Part shown: positions 1 through 9,680 of the stretch, piece after piece | Position numbering within the stretch: the stretch's first letter is position 1 | How the letters are laid out: every line of letters begins with the position of its first letter | NCBI GenBank assembly: GCA_000403255.2 | Contig: KE159594.1 | Coordinates: forward strand, 349,673-413,672 | DNA length: 64,000 nucleotides | From: Lachnospiraceae bacterium 3-1 | GTDB taxonomy: Bacteria; Bacillota; Clostridia; Lachnospirales; Lachnospiraceae | Direction of reading: 5' to 3' | The notes under the pieces: generated by a model | The model's database searches: none | Seen by the model: only the letters and a program-made list of their open reading frames with translations | Told to the model about the DNA's origin: nothing | Program-made: the position numbers and the translations under genes

Positions 1-540
1 ACCTGGAAAATTCGTACTGTGCAGCTTCGGCATCATAGTCTGTATCTGCCCTCCATAAAGCATTCCCATCAGGATAGTCTCAATCACATCATCATAATGG
101 TGGCCAAGGGCAATTTTATTACAGCCAAGTTCCCTTGCCTGATGATAAAGATGACCACGGCGCATTCGCGCACAGAGATAGCAGGGCGATTTTTCTATTT
201 CATAAACTGCATCAAAAATATCAGATTCAAACACAGTGATCGGAATATTCATCTTTGCTGCATTGTCCTCAATCATTTTCCGGTTTGCCTTTAAATAGCC
301 TGGATCCATCACCAAAAATTCCAAAGTAAAAGAAACCTTTCTATGTTTTTGTAATTCCTGGAATAGCTTTGCCAACAGCATGGAATCTTTTCCGCCGGAA
401 ATGCAGACTGCAATTTTGTCTCCCTCCTGCACCAGCTCATAATCTCGTACTGCCTTTGCAAAACGTGAAAATAATGCTTTATGAAATTTTTTCTGAATGC
501 TTTTTTCAACTTCTTTTGCCTGATTGACTGCTTTTTCCAT
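1..540 (-). CDS. TtcA-like PP-loop ATPase, 3' end outside window
   Basis: The first 180 codons of a tRNA 2-thiocytidine biosynthesis (TtcA)-like adenylating enzyme; the C-terminus lies beyond base 1. The PP-loop SGGKDS sits at residues 48-53, where such enzymes bind ATP to activate a tRNA base. A CxxC pair (SPCYLCARMRRG, Cys120 and Cys123) and the following GHHYDD segment are typical of TtcA-type proteins, where the cysteines hold an iron-sulfur cluster. The ATG at 540 follows a GAGGG ribosome site. Family assignment is firm. The exact substrate is inferred, because several PP-loop paralogues exist in Clostridia. Confidence 0.85.
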   Translation of the reverse strand, partial: MEKAVNQAKEVEKSIQKKFHKALFSRFAKAVRDYELVQEGDKIAVCISGGKDSMLLAKLFQELQKHRKVSFTLEFLVMDPGYLKANRKMIEDNAAKMNIPITVFESDIFDAVYEIEKSPCYLCARMRRGHLYHQARELGCNKIALGHHYDDVIETILMGMLYGGQIQTMMPKLHSTNFPG

Positions 541-640
541 CTTAAATATCCCTCACCCTATCCAATCTTCATTACTGGAACTGTCTGGTCATTTCTCTAC
601 GGTTCTAATGTTCGTATTATATTCTTTTCTCGGTATAATG

Positions 641-678
641 GCAACAGCCTCTTTGTAAAAATACAAAGAGGCTGTTGC
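641..678 (-). terminator. Perfect 16-bp hairpin after the anti-sigma gene
   Basis: GCAACAGCCTCTTTGT and its exact complement flank a 6-base loop, starting 9 bases past the anti-sigma stop codon. On the minus strand no U-run follows the stem, so it is an atypical intrinsic terminator or a transcript-stabilising hairpin. Confidence 0.5.
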
Positions 679-686
679 AAAAACTC

Positions 687-1886
687 CTAATCTTTCTGAT
701 ATTGGTAAACTTTCAAAGTGATTGTTCCATCTTCTTCTCGTGTAAATGTTTCTATATATACTTCCTTTTCGTCCTCGTTGATAATCTGCTTACTCTTTGA
801 CATTCCAACCTGACCTTCTTCAAAAATACTTTCCACTAAAATTGTACCCTCAAAAGAACCCATCCCATCTTTTTGGTAAGAATAGGTGATATATCCTTTT
901 TCATCCACCGTCAATGTCTGTGTCAAATCTTCCAGTAATTTTGCTCTCTGCTCCAGTTCCTTTTCTGTCCAGTCTTTTATTCCTTTCGTAATTAGTTTTA
1001 TCTCATCTGAATCTTGTTCTGCGCTATTTTCATCTGAAAAATCATCTCCAGCGCCTGACAATTCCTTTTCCAACTGTTCGATATACGCCTCTGCTTTTTC
1101 CCTGTCTCCCTTTGTTGCATCCAAAGGCAATTGAAACAACGCATTTACTCCTTCATAACTTTCATTTCTGGTAATTTCCCCTGTGGATTCCTCAAACTGG
1201 TAAGCATTACTGTCATAAAACGTACCGCTGTTTACACATAGATACAATGTCCCATCTGCAAATACCTCTACATTATCTGTTTCTGTAATTCGGTATTGTA
1301 TTCCATCCTGTACAAATTCCGAATATCCGCCACTCATGGTTATAGCATTAAAAAAACTTGGATTCTGGCCTTTAATCAGGGGGGATACAAAAAATGGGTC
1401 TTCTCCATAATTATCATCACTTGTACCAGGTCTTGGAGAGCCATCCATATTTTCAATGGCTGTTACCACATAAGTTCGGTCATCCCTGATGTTTCCTGCT
1501 GTATCATCAGAATTTACATACTGGCTCAAATTTTTTCCAGATACAATCCCCAAAAGAGTAATTTTGTAATTTCCGTATTCCTGGGACTCATTGATGGAAA
1601 TGGCGTCCTGACCTTGAAATGCTGCCGCAAGCCCCTGGTCTTTTATCTCCTCTGCCACCTTATCAGGAGTCAGATATTTCCATGCTGCAACAACAGTCAA
1701 GGAACTTATAGAAAGAACAATAGCTGTCGAAATTGCTGCCACTGATATTTTCTTTTTGTATGGTTTATTCATCATTTCTCTCTCCTTTGCTTTCCTTAAA
1801 ATTTTCTGATTCAACCAGTAATCTGGTTCTTCGTCTGGAGAAAGGGCCTGCTGTAACAACTGTTCCAGATTTTTATCATTTTTCAT
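687..1886 (-). CDS. Membrane anti-sigma factor-like protein (DUF4179-type)
   Basis: A 399-residue protein with a cytoplasmic N-terminus, one membrane segment at about residues 47-70 (ISVAAISTAIVLSISSLTVVAA) and a large extracytoplasmic part rich in Asp and Glu. This layout, and the position directly after an ECF sigma gene, match the DUF4179-type anti-sigma factors of Clostridia that hold the sigma factor at the membrane until an envelope signal releases it. Its ATG overlaps the end of the sigma gene by 11 bases, so the two are translationally coupled. The extracellular part has no family I can name with certainty, and the signal sensed is unknown. Confidence 0.75.
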   Translation of the reverse strand: MKNDKNLEQLLQQALSPDEEPDYWLNQKILRKAKEREMMNKPYKKKISVAAISTAIVLSISSLTVVAAWKYLTPDKVAEEIKDQGLAAAFQGQDAISINESQEYGNYKITLLGIVSGKNLSQYVNSDDTAGNIRDDRTYVVTAIENMDGSPRPGTSDDNYGEDPFFVSPLIKGQNPSFFNAITMSGGYSEFVQDGIQYRITETDNVEVFADGTLYLCVNSGTFYDSNAYQFEESTGEITRNESYEGVNALFQLPLDATKGDREKAEAYIEQLEKELSGAGDDFSDENSAEQDSDEIKLITKGIKDWTEKELEQRAKLLEDLTQTLTVDEKGYITYSYQKDGMGSFEGTILVESIFEEGQVGMSKSKQIINEDEKEVYIETFTREEDGTITLKVYQYQKD

Positions 1887-2406
1887 CTAAAACACCCTCC
1901 AATTCTTTTCTTAACAGCTTTCTTGCTTTGTGCAACCTACTTTTTACAGTACCCTGTGGAAGCTTTAGAATGCCTCCAATTTGCTCTGTAGAAAACTGCT
2001 GGGAATAATAGAGATACACAGGTATGCGATATTTATCGTCCAATTTTGCGACAGCTTCCCGTACCTGCCTTTGCAGTTCCTGTTGGAAAAAAATTTCCTC
2101 TGTGGAAGCCTCCTGCCTACTGTCTGCTCTGCCTGCTGTCTGCTCTGTAAACTCCTCTATGCCTGCAATCCTTTTTCGCCAGGCATATTTTCGTTTTTTA
2201 TTTTTCCAGATGCGCAGCGTTATAGAAATCAAATAGCTTCCTGGATTTCTTTCCCAGTCCATTTTTTCTTTCAGCTCTACCGCTTTCAGAAAGGTATCCT
2301 GATAAAGCTCTTCAGCCTCCTGTTTATTTGGGGTAAGCTGGCTGCAGAACGCATAAACATTTTTCCCATGTTCGTTAATGCATTGTAATAGCTACATATC
2401 ATTCAT
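1876..2406 (-). pseudogene. ECF sigma factor with in-frame TAG near its start
   Basis: The reading frame encodes a complete ECF sigma-70 protein: region 2 (KNVYAFCSQLTPNKQEAEEL then YQDTFLKAVEL) and region 4 (YLYYSQQFSTEQIGGILKLP, then QGTVKSRLHKARKLL). The natural start is ATG at 2406, read M-N-D-M and then TAG at 2394-2392, followed without a frame change by LLQCINEHGKNV. The only later ATG that keeps a long protein, at 2262, would delete region 2. The gene is therefore either inactivated by one base change (CAG, GAG or AAG to TAG) or needs readthrough or a non-ATG restart. The coupled anti-sigma gene downstream is intact. Confidence 0.75.
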
Positions 2407-2494
2407 TTTACTCAACCTTTCAGACGTCTTTCTAAAGTTTGTAACTTGCCCTTTCACTCATACATTGTAATAACTTTTCTTTTGGTTCATAGAA

Positions 2495-2523
2495 TTTACT
2501 TTTTTTGGGATATATTATATACT
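2495..2523 (+). promoter_or_regulatory. Promoter of the carbonic anhydrase gene
   Basis: TTTACT at 2495-2500 and TATACT at 2518-2523 are separated by 17 bases, 32 bases ahead of the gene's ATG. The same 150-bp space must hold the divergent sigma-gene promoter, which I could not place with confidence. Confidence 0.55.
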
Positions 2524-2555
2524 GATATCGAAATATATAGAAAGGACGATAAGAA

Positions 2556-3056
2556 ATGCATACTATAAAAACTCCCCATCTGGGAAAAAATGTTTATATT
2601 GCCCCTGGAGCCATTGTCCGAGGAGATGTTACCATCGGCGACGGCTCCAGCATATGGTTTCATTCAGTGGCAAGAGCAGAAACCAGTTCTATTGTGATTG
2701 GAAACAAAACTAATATTCAGGATAACTGCGTGCTCCATGTAGACCATGGAGCAGATCTTCGTATCGGCAACCAGGTTACCATCGGTCATGGCGCCATTAT
2801 TCATGGATGTACAATAAAAGACAATACTTTAATCGGCATGGGCGCTATTGTTATGAATCATGCTGTGATTGGAGAGAATTGTATCGTCGGCGCCGGAACC
2901 CTGATTACCCAGAATACTGTAATTCCTGACAATTCTTTGGTTCTGGGTAATCCTGGAAAAATAATACGCTCCGTCACAGATGCTGAAAAAGATAATATCA
3001 GACAAAATGCTGATTATTATATGGAAGAAGCTGCATGTTACGCCAAACAATCCTAA
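2556..3056 (+). CDS. Gamma-type carbonic anhydrase family protein
   Basis: A 166-residue left-handed beta-helix protein built from hexapeptide repeats (IAPGAIVRGDVTIG, IGDGSSIW, VIGNKTNIQDN). The metal-binding histidines of the YrdA/PaaY group are in place: His64 (HVDHG), His78 (TIGHGA) and His83 (IIHGC). The family forms trimers with zinc or iron between subunits; many members are proven or presumed carbonic anhydrases. GAAAGGA precedes the ATG. The gene converges on the phosphatase gene and the two stop ends overlap by four bases. CO2 hydration is inferred from the family. Confidence 0.88.
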   Translation: MHTIKTPHLGKNVYIAPGAIVRGDVTIGDGSSIWFHSVARAETSSIVIGNKTNIQDNCVLHVDHGADLRIGNQVTIGHGAIIHGCTIKDNTLIGMGAIVMNHAVIGENCIVGAGTLITQNTVIPDNSLVLGNPGKIIRSVTDAEKDNIRQNADYYMEEAACYAKQS

Positions 3057-3550
3057 GGAACTGTTCCTACATTGTTCTGTGGTTCTGTCAGACATTTTTC
3101 CTGTTTTATCTTTGCAAGCAGTCCTGTACAACCTGCTACCACATCTTGATACGTTTTTTCAAAATCACCGGTATACCAGGGATCCGCCACATCCCTGGGG
3201 TGGTCGGTGTAATCTAATAGAAGGCTCACCTTATGTTCCTTGTCTTTCCCTATCATTCGCAGAATATTTTTATAATTCCAATTGTCCATTCCTATGATAT
3301 AGTCATATTTCTGGTAATCACTGCATTCCATGCGAATGGCATATTTTCCCGCAACAGAAATACCCTCCTGGGCTAATCTGGTTCTAGTTCCATGATGAAC
3401 TGGATTGCCGATTTCCTCCATGCTGGTGGCCGCGCTTGCAATGTAAAATTCATTGGCGATGCCTTGTTTTTCTACCATATCCTTCATAACGAATTCTGCC
3501 ATTGGGGAACGACAGATATTGCCGTGGCAGACGAAAAGTATCTTAATCAT
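3053..3550 (-). CDS. Low-molecular-weight protein-tyrosine phosphatase
   Basis: A 165-residue cytoplasmic phosphatase with the signature loop C8-HGNIC-R14-S15 at the extreme N-terminus and the general-acid Asp in ADPWYTGDF (Asp123). Length and order match the LMW-PTP/Wzb family, which dephosphorylates tyrosine on proteins, often exopolysaccharide kinases; no such kinase is visible here. The first codons (MIKILFVCHGNI) also occur, detached from the gene, at about 12.34 and 14.93 kb. This makes the 5' end the likely target of past element integrations. The gene itself looks complete. Confidence 0.92.
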   Translation of the reverse strand: MIKILFVCHGNICRSPMAEFVMKDMVEKQGIANEFYIASAATSMEEIGNPVHHGTRTRLAQEGISVAGKYAIRMECSDYQKYDYIIGMDNWNYKNILRMIGKDKEHKVSLLLDYTDHPRDVADPWYTGDFEKTYQDVVAGCTGLLAKIKQEKCLTEPQNNVGTVP

Positions 3551-3790
3551 AATTTATTCCTTTCTCAAAATGCCCGAAAGTGCTGTGTTTTGGCACGTTT
3601 TGCGGACTTCTAATTTTCAATATCAGCACCCTCGTTTTACTACACTTTTTGCAAAATAGGGCAAATCGTAGCAAATCACAGCCCTCATTCGTAGTCTTTC
3701 CGCAGTCGGATAGGGGGTGCAAAACTACTCCGCTTTTTACGAAAACGGGTGCATTTTCCCGGCTGGCGGGTGCATTTAGAGGGTGCATTA
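3515..3790. repeat. att-like repeat copy 1 (intact gene side)
   Basis: Contains the first codons of the phosphatase gene (core TTGCCGTGGCAGACGAA) and about 240 bp upstream. That stretch carries GTTTTGGCACGTTTTGCGG and, opposite, GCAAAATAGGGCAAAT. The same ordered pieces recur at 12306-12530 and 14902-15110. The inverted GCAAAA/TTTTGC motifs resemble integrase arm-binding sites. That role is inferred. Confidence 0.65.
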
Positions 3791-3821
3791 TTTAACGATA
3801 AGATTTTCCCCATACATATTT

Positions 3822-4523
3822 TTATACTCCTCCTAAAAAATCTGCAATAATGTACATATAATTAATTTCATCCGGCAATCCAATATATTTGAAAAAGCCA
3901 GCATAAACAATAGCCAATAATGGTGCATATAATTTTGCACTATCACCCCATTCAACCGTACCAGAATGTGTTTTGTTATTGCGTAGTTTTACAAAAGAAG
4001 CGATGTTAGTCTCATCCACCTGTGGTAACACACATTTTGAAACTATTGCATCAGCCACTTCACGGTTTTCATTATACAATGTAAGAATTTTCTGTTTCAA
4101 TGTATAATCAAGATATTGAAAAGCACTGCTTATTGTAGTTTCTTTATTAACATCGATTTCACTATGAGATTTAGAAAAATCTGCTATCGTTTTTTTGATA
4201 TTCTTTTTTATTTCCTCTATGAGAACATCTTTCTCTCTGCTCCTCTTATCATCCAAATGGTAAGTGACCTCTAACGCTGTACATAAATCCTGAACATTTT
4301 TTATTGATATCCGGTTGACCATCTCATTATTTTCTGGCAGAAGTTCAAGTAACGTGTCAGCTTTACCATTTACAATTCCTTCTATTAAATTCGGTATATA
4401 ATCAAAAATACTAAATATCGGTATCACATTATGACATTTTCTCGTAGAGTAATTATCATAGCGGTCAAAAATTTTGCAAATTCCTGTTTCAAAAAACTTA
4501 TCATCAGAATTTTTCTGACTAAG
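3822..4523 (-). pseudogene. C-terminal part of a HEPN protein (ApeA-like), cut by an IS
   Basis: An open frame enters directly from the IS1380-like element at 4523 (LSQKNSDDKFFETGICKIF) and runs to a stop at 3822, about 233 codons, mostly helical. Near the C-terminus FVKLRNNKTHSG holds an R-x4-H motif, the catalytic signature of HEPN ribonucleases, followed by a helix ending KYIGL. This arrangement resembles the C-terminal HEPN domain of ApeA-type anti-phage proteins. No N-terminal half was found on the other side of the IS, so the gene is a remnant. HEPN membership is moderately supported; the ApeA link is tentative. Confidence 0.5.
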
Positions 4524-5950
4524 CCTGAATTATTCATGAGCATATAAAAATGCTTGATACTACAAAGCCTTGAACCAGTTCCCTTGAACTCAATCGAGTT
4601 TTTCACAAAAATGGTCAGACTTTCCCCTTGGAATTCTATTGAGCTTTTTGAACTGTCAAAGTGCATTAATAGTTACTATTCCAACGGTACGGTCAGCTGC
4701 CGGATATTCTCCAGCGTTCTGCAGAACTCCTTTTTATAAGGACTGCTGCTGCATCGTTTGAATGTTATGTATCTTGCTGAATGGACTGCTCTTGCAGCAA
4801 TCTTTATCAGCTTTAATCGAATGGTATCCACCTGTTGCTTTCGCATGTTTGCAGGAAGCGCCAGTCGCCTGAACCAATTGAATAGTTTCTCAATTTTGAA
4901 AACCACGCGTCTTGGATATTCCCATGAACCAGCCTGATACATGAATTCACCATAGGTTACCGCATAACTGATCTGGTCTTCTTTGGTTGCTTTGTACAAA
5001 TCTTCCTCTTTATCCGAAGCAAGGGTGATGAGTGAAGAATTCTGTTTCAAGCGGATGGCATAGGAACAGCCATTCATCTCACAGGTTTTATAAAGCCTGG
5101 GGGTTGAGAAACCGCTGTCGCCGCGAAGATAAGTTTTAATTCCTCTTTCCAAGTATTCTTGAAAGAGGGATTCCATAAATTTATCTGCATCATTGCTGCT
5201 GTGAAGTGTTCCGTCGCGCAGTTCTGCTTTCAGCAGATCCCCGGTCAGTCCGTCATAGCAAAGCAGCGGATGATATCCATGTGCCTGATAATGGAAGTTG
5301 AAGCCTCCCCCTTCCTGATTGCCGTAAGTGCCAAACAGCGTGCTGTCCAAGTCCAGAAGCATATGCTCTGGACACTTTATGGAATAGATGATATCCCTGA
5401 GACTTTTATCAATGTCATCAAACAGTATGAGGGCATCTTCGTTCATACGGTTGAAAAATCTTGATAACGTAGGCTGTGACACCAGAGCATCTTTCTCAAG
5501 AATGGCATTGAAAACAGGAGCCAGAGTCAGTTCATCCGCGCAGTCATCTTCAAAATATGCGGAGATGATCTGATAGATCATCTGCATGAGGTTTTCGTCA
5601 TCCTTGTGGAAACGGATCGACTTATCATTGGTTTTAGATTTCTTTTTGATCAGCTTTGCAAAGCCGATCTTTGCAGCGAATTCTTTTATCAGAAGAAGCC
5701 CGGCATCGGAGGATAAATCGCCTCCGTCAAAATTGATTTTAATATGTCTATTGCTTTTCAGTGTTAAGGTGTTTAAAATATCCATAGAGAGACCCTTTCT
5801 GCGGTATATATTTGGATTCGACACCTAAATTTTACCACATAATTGGTCTCTTTTTCTATTCACTTAACAGATGAAACGCAATAAACAGCTTAAATACAGT
5901 AACCATGTGGCTTTCAGCCACTTGCATGGCACAGCCGTGAATAATTCAGG
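4524..5950. mobile_element. IS1380-family element with both ends, defective
   Basis: Inverted ends CCTGAATTATTCATGAGC (4524) and, reversed, CCTGAATTATTCACGGC (ending 5950) enclose a single transposase gene. The 1427-bp length is short because the transposase has an internal deletion. The flanking bases (TAAG and GTTA) are not a clean duplication. The element interrupts the HEPN gene. Confidence 0.8.
4676..5785 (-). pseudogene. IS1380-family transposase with in-frame internal deletion
   Basis: The protein from ATG 5785 (AAAGGG upstream) starts MDILNTLTLKSNRHIKI and keeps the first two catalytic regions (LLDLDSTLFGTYG and KTYLRGDSGFS). After EYPRRVVFKIEK it jumps directly to LFNWFRRLALPANMR, which belongs to the extreme C-terminus. 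Roughly 70-90 residues are missing, including the stretch with the YxxRG...E catalytic glutamate found in this family. The frame is kept, but the protein should be catalytically dead. Confidence 0.8.
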
Positions 5951-6003
5951 GTTAGAAAGATAAATTCCAGTTTTATAAATAGTGTCTTGTATAATCGTAA
6001 AAA

Positions 6004-6040
6004 TTATAGACTGGGAACCTGTCTTTAGATTCCCAGCCTA
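6004..6040 (-). terminator. Terminator of the Rpn gene
   Basis: On the minus strand GGCTGGGAA pairs with TTCCCAGTC around a 12-base loop and is followed by TATAATTTTT, just past the Rpn stop codon at 6050. Confidence 0.7.
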
Positions 6041-6049
6041 CAATTTTGT

Positions 6050-6904
6050 CTATGCACTTCTATCAGCTTTCAGTTGTTTTACTTCTTCAAGAGAAAGTCC
6101 TGAAATATTAACGATTTCCTCCAACGCATATTTGCCAGCTGCCAGCATACGGCGTGCCGTAGCTTTCATGCCTTCACGGATGCCTTCCTGTAAGGATTCG
6201 TTTCTCATATCTTCCATGGCCTTACACATAATCTCAATTCCCTCCTTGCTCTCTTTGAAAAATCTCACCCTGTTCGCCAATGTCCCATAGTACATATCCG
6301 CTGCGTCTATGCAGGAGAAGTCATGCATTAACTTCCCGATTGGCGTATCTCCACGGTAAGCGCCATTTACATACAGTATGTGCGAACCGTCCTCAAATCT
6401 TTCCCCGGTTTCTAAAAAGCACCGCTCAATCGGATAGAGCGGCAGCCCTTTTCCCATTACGTCATTCTCTGTGATAAAGATTACCCACGTTTCCGGAAGC
6501 TTGTCGAAATCCTCGCCTTTCTTCAACAGGTTTGCGTCCATCATGCTGCTGTTGTATCTGGCTCTTTTTCTCCCGGCTCCTTTGTCGGAGCGCTGTACTT
6601 CCACATTCAGTTTTGCCCCTGTGCTGTCCGTAGCCAGGATATCCAGCCTCACCGAACGGTTCAGCAGGTTCTCCACAAATACCTGAGTACGGACGTCCAG
6701 CACCTTTAAATCCGGTTTTTCCAGTACAATCTGCAATACCAGTTCTATGCTTGCCGTATCTCCCTCAAAACACTTTGTGAGAAAATCATCATCAAGCAGG
6801 CGAAAGCCTCTTAGCCTCTGTAAATCTTCCTGATGTTTCCGGCCTATCTGTTCCGTCACTGTCAATCTTCCCACCTGCTTTCCCTTCTGTTTTCGTATCT
6901 CCAT
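6050..6904 (-). CDS. Rpn/PD-(D/E)XK nuclease family transposase-like protein
   Basis: A 284-residue protein of the recombination-promoting nuclease (Rpn, PDDEXK_2) family. LDDDFLTKCFEGD leads into the nuclease core, with RLDILATDSTGAKLNVEVQR (about residues 84-105) giving the D...ExQ active-site pattern. NKLM/FSC-type helices follow, and the C-terminal tail AARRMLAAGKYALEEIVNIS is the usual one. Escherichia coli Rpn proteins nick DNA and stimulate RecA-independent recombination, and recent work also gives some a defence role. The gene appears full length and has its own terminator. Its role in this host is not known. Confidence 0.85.
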   Translation of the reverse strand: MEIRKQKGKQVGRLTVTEQIGRKHQEDLQRLRGFRLLDDDFLTKCFEGDTASIELVLQIVLEKPDLKVLDVRTQVFVENLLNRSVRLDILATDSTGAKLNVEVQRSDKGAGRKRARYNSSMMDANLLKKGEDFDKLPETWVIFITENDVMGKGLPLYPIERCFLETGERFEDGSHILYVNGAYRGDTPIGKLMHDFSCIDAADMYYGTLANRVRFFKESKEGIEIMCKAMEDMRNESLQEGIREGMKATARRMLAAGKYALEEIVNISGLSLEEVKQLKADRSA

Positions 6905-6980
6905 ACTACCATAAATCTCCCAATTTTACAAGCACATGGCTATTTGTGCAGCACTGACGCTTAAATTTATGATTACTTTC

Positions 6981-8043
6981 TTAGAACACATCAGATTCCA
7001 TTTTTTCATATCCTATTATCCTTACCATCCGATTTGAGACATAGCTTACCGTCACCGTTTCCATATCCATGGGGCCATAGGCAGCCTCTGTCTCCATATT
7101 TGCAAGCGCTGCGCTTGCTTCATAACGGCTTCCTGAAAGGGAAAACACCCGGACTCGTCTGTTCGGCGCATTTCATGGTGCAGGAATGCCTCCGCCACCA
7201 CGGATACATCCATAAAAATAAGCCCCCGGGTATCCCTCATCCATTCCTGTTCCGGTGTGATCCCGCAGGCAGGGACTGATGCGCCATAGGATTCATAATA
7301 CTCCTTTATCCCTGCATGCGCCTCTTTCTGGCATTCCTGCTCTAAAAAAATCTTCCATCTCTGGTTCATCTCATCCACACACCTGGTTTTGCATGAACAA
7401 GCCGTATCCCCAACTTTGCACAGGCTTTCCCCAGATGCTCCGCCGTATACTGTAGGCCATTGTCAAGATAGGCGCAGTCAAACCTCCCGGCTTTTAAGAC
7501 TGCCTTATGGAACGTGTCTTCCACGATTTCCCGTCTCTGGTTATCATAAAACTCTGACTGCACGATATGCCTGGAATGGTCATCAATCAACGAGGACAGA
7601 TAGGTCTTTACCAGTTCCCCGTCTGTTGTCCGCAGATTTGGACCGTACTTTATATCCCCCTGTAAAAGTTCCATCCGGTGCGGTCTGCAGAAACGTCTTG
7701 ATGGTGTTTCCCTCTTCTCTGCATAACGCTTCATCCGTTTCTTCCCAAGGCCCGCATCGTACAGGTGCCTCTGCATGGCAGACTGCTTCAAGACCCCAGG
7801 CGCCGCAAACCCTTCCAATTCCAGTACTTTGATGATCTGGCGCACGCTCCGCTTTGGAACCTCACGCTTTAACTGTATGGCCTGTTCCATGAGCCCTTCA
7901 AAGTTTTCCGGCAGTCTCTGCTGCCTCTTTTTCGTCCTGCCTGCTGGACGAAGGCCCTCAAAACCTTCTTCTCGGTATCCCTTTTCATACCGATACAGCG
8001 TCCTTTGGGATATGCCGTTCCTTTCAGCGGCTTCCTCCCTCAT
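6981..8043 (-). pseudogene. DDE (rve-type) transposase, deleted and frameshifted
   Basis: The first part (7366-8043) shows a helix-turn-helix (GISQRTLYRYEKGY) and an integrase core with QGDIKYGP (first Asp) and LDNGLQYTAEHLG (second Asp), then stops after LVHAKPGVWMR. The next frame resumes with DEMNQRWKIFLEQE...AFLHHEMRRTDESG, which is the C-terminal domain, so the segment with the catalytic Glu is missing. A third frame then continues EVSAALANME to a stop at 6981. The N-terminus is also absent. The remnant fits IS481-like or Mu-type ORFs; I cannot name the exact family. Confidence 0.75.
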
Positions 8044-8052
8044 CCGCTGCCT

Positions 8053-8802
8053 TTAATAATCCTCTGCGACTGCCAGTTTTTCCTCTGCTAAGCTTCTGTA
8101 AATGTAAAGGAATCGCTGGTTAATGACTGTTCCGTTTCTTGTAATTTTGTGGGTCGCGCGAAGAGAACGCCCTTCTCTCTTCAGGAAAATAAGACCTTCC
8201 TCTTTCAATGGAGTGAGCAATTCTCTGCCACTTTTGTAGGGACAATACTGCCGCCGATAATCCGCGTATCGTCTTCCGCATTCCCATAACTTTTCTGAGG
8301 TTATGTAGATGAAATTTTCGTCATATATTAGATAATCCGTCGCCTTTCCCTCGCCTATTTCTACTACGTTTTTCACGCGGATTCCCTCTCTATTCACTAC
8401 AAACTTTAACGATTCCAAAAGCATAATGCCAGGGGAAACATTCGAAACCGCTGCATCGTTCTTCTGAATTATCCGAAACAGAGCCTCCCGGTCATTCTCA
8501 ATTAAATTTGAAATTTCTTCCTGGCTCAGCAAACCTTTTTCCGCTGTGTAAGCTCCCAATATATTTGTCACCGAATATAAAACAGCAAAGGCATCAATAT
8601 ATCTGGGAAGCCTGATTTTGCCTTTCATTCCCTCACGAATTTTCGCGCAATTCTGGGAAATCTGTCTCATAATCTGTTCCACATGCTCCGTCGCAAAGCG
8701 CAGAAAATCATAGGAAAAATTGGGCAAAACATGTAAGTTTTCCTGGTAATAACTTAAACCACAATTATCCACATCCCCGTCCTCAAAATTCAGGATAACC
8801 AC
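8053..8802 (-). pseudogene. C-terminal fragment of a large mobile-element protein, possibly primase/helicase
   Basis: A 249-codon frame with no recognisable start site; the frame is open upstream for about 15 more codons (GLVWESYGESSRSRV) before a stop. The pattern ESYGESSRSRVVILNFEDGD followed by helices resembles the C-terminal third of ATPase or primase-helicase proteins of conjugative elements. The C-terminus has a winged-helix look (SGRELLTPLKEEGLIFLKRE). No Walker motif is present. I treat it as the 3' remnant of an element replication protein, with low certainty about function. Confidence 0.45.
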
Positions 8803-8912
8803 CCTGCTCCGGCTCGATTCCCCGTAACTCTCCCAAACCAGACCTATTCAAGTATTTCCCCTCCTTTGATATTTTCTTCATACTCTGTTTTATTTGCCAC
8901 ATTTATAAGAAT

Positions 8913-9134
8913 TTACCAGCCATGTCCCACTTTCGTCCCTACTTTTTCATTCGCTTCATTAACTATTTCTTCCACCATCTTCTTCTCTTCCAAAATCTTC
9001 AATGCAAAATTTCCTACAAGCTCATAGTTCTCTCCATCAGTGGCAGCCAACGTACCATTTGTAAATACGAAATTTGCAGCATTGATATCAACTTTTTTGC
9101 TTTTTTCCGGGCTTTTTCCTGAAACTTTCATCAT
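8913..9134 (-). CDS. Small hypothetical protein (73 aa)
   Basis: Starts at ATG after GAGGAAAG, a good ribosome site. The sequence MMKVSGKSPEKSKKVDINAA then has a hydrophilic body and a helical C-terminus (EEKKMVEEIVNEANEKVG). No family recognised. It lies just upstream of the primase-like fragment on the same strand and just downstream of a strong terminator. It is probably an element accessory gene. Confidence 0.45.
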   Translation of the reverse strand: MMKVSGKSPEKSKKVDINAANFVFTNGTLAATDGENYELVGNFALKILEEKKMVEEIVNEANEKVGTKVGHGW

Positions 9135-9162
9135 CTTTCCTCATAATTAATTCCTTCCTATA

Positions 9163-9193
9163 CGAAAAAAAGCAGGAGGGTTTTTCCTCCTGC
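9163..9193 (-). terminator. Strong intrinsic terminator
   Basis: GCAGGAGG-AAAAA-CCTCCTGC followed by seven T on the minus strand. Nothing on the minus strand immediately upstream survives that would need it; the adjoining XRE remnant is on the plus strand. It probably belonged to a lost gene. Confidence 0.75.
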
Positions 9194-9221
9194 CTGAACA
9201 ATTGGTTTCACTGTTATAATA

Positions 9222-9449
9222 TGTGCAAGTGAACTTGACGTTTCCAAACAGACCATTTCCAATTGGGAAAATAACAACATCCTCCCCTCCATTGAAATGT
9301 TGATTAAAATTTCACATTTCTTTTCAGTTAAAACAGATTACCTGCTGGGGTTGGATAACCGGAACTACATCGAAGTTACCGGGCTTACTGATACAGAACT
9401 GGCGCATGTCCAGCAAATCATCTGTGACATTGCCAAACAGCCAGAATAG
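9222..9449 (+). pseudogene. XRE-family regulator lacking its N-terminus
   Basis: The frame reads SELDVSKQTISNWENNNILP then SIEMLIKISHFFSVKTDYLL and ends GLTDTELAHVQQIICDIAKQ-PE before TAG. This is the recognition helix and C-terminal half of an XRE/Cro-type helix-turn-helix repressor. No start codon exists and the normal first 20-25 residues are missing. Confidence 0.75.
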
Positions 9450-9680
9450 CTAGAGCTTGTTTGCCGGGATATTGGGCTAAACTTTCCGTGTTTTCCAACA
9501 AATATCCTGGTGGCAAGACTTTTTGATTTAATTTCAGAATTAATCAGACTTCCTCTAAATCTACAGCTCCTGTTTAAAATTATACATTTATGTACCATTA
9601 CTCTTTTTGTATAACACTTTCTTCCAATATACTAATTGCATATCTGAAGCCATCCAGAAATGCCATATTCTGGAGCTTCT

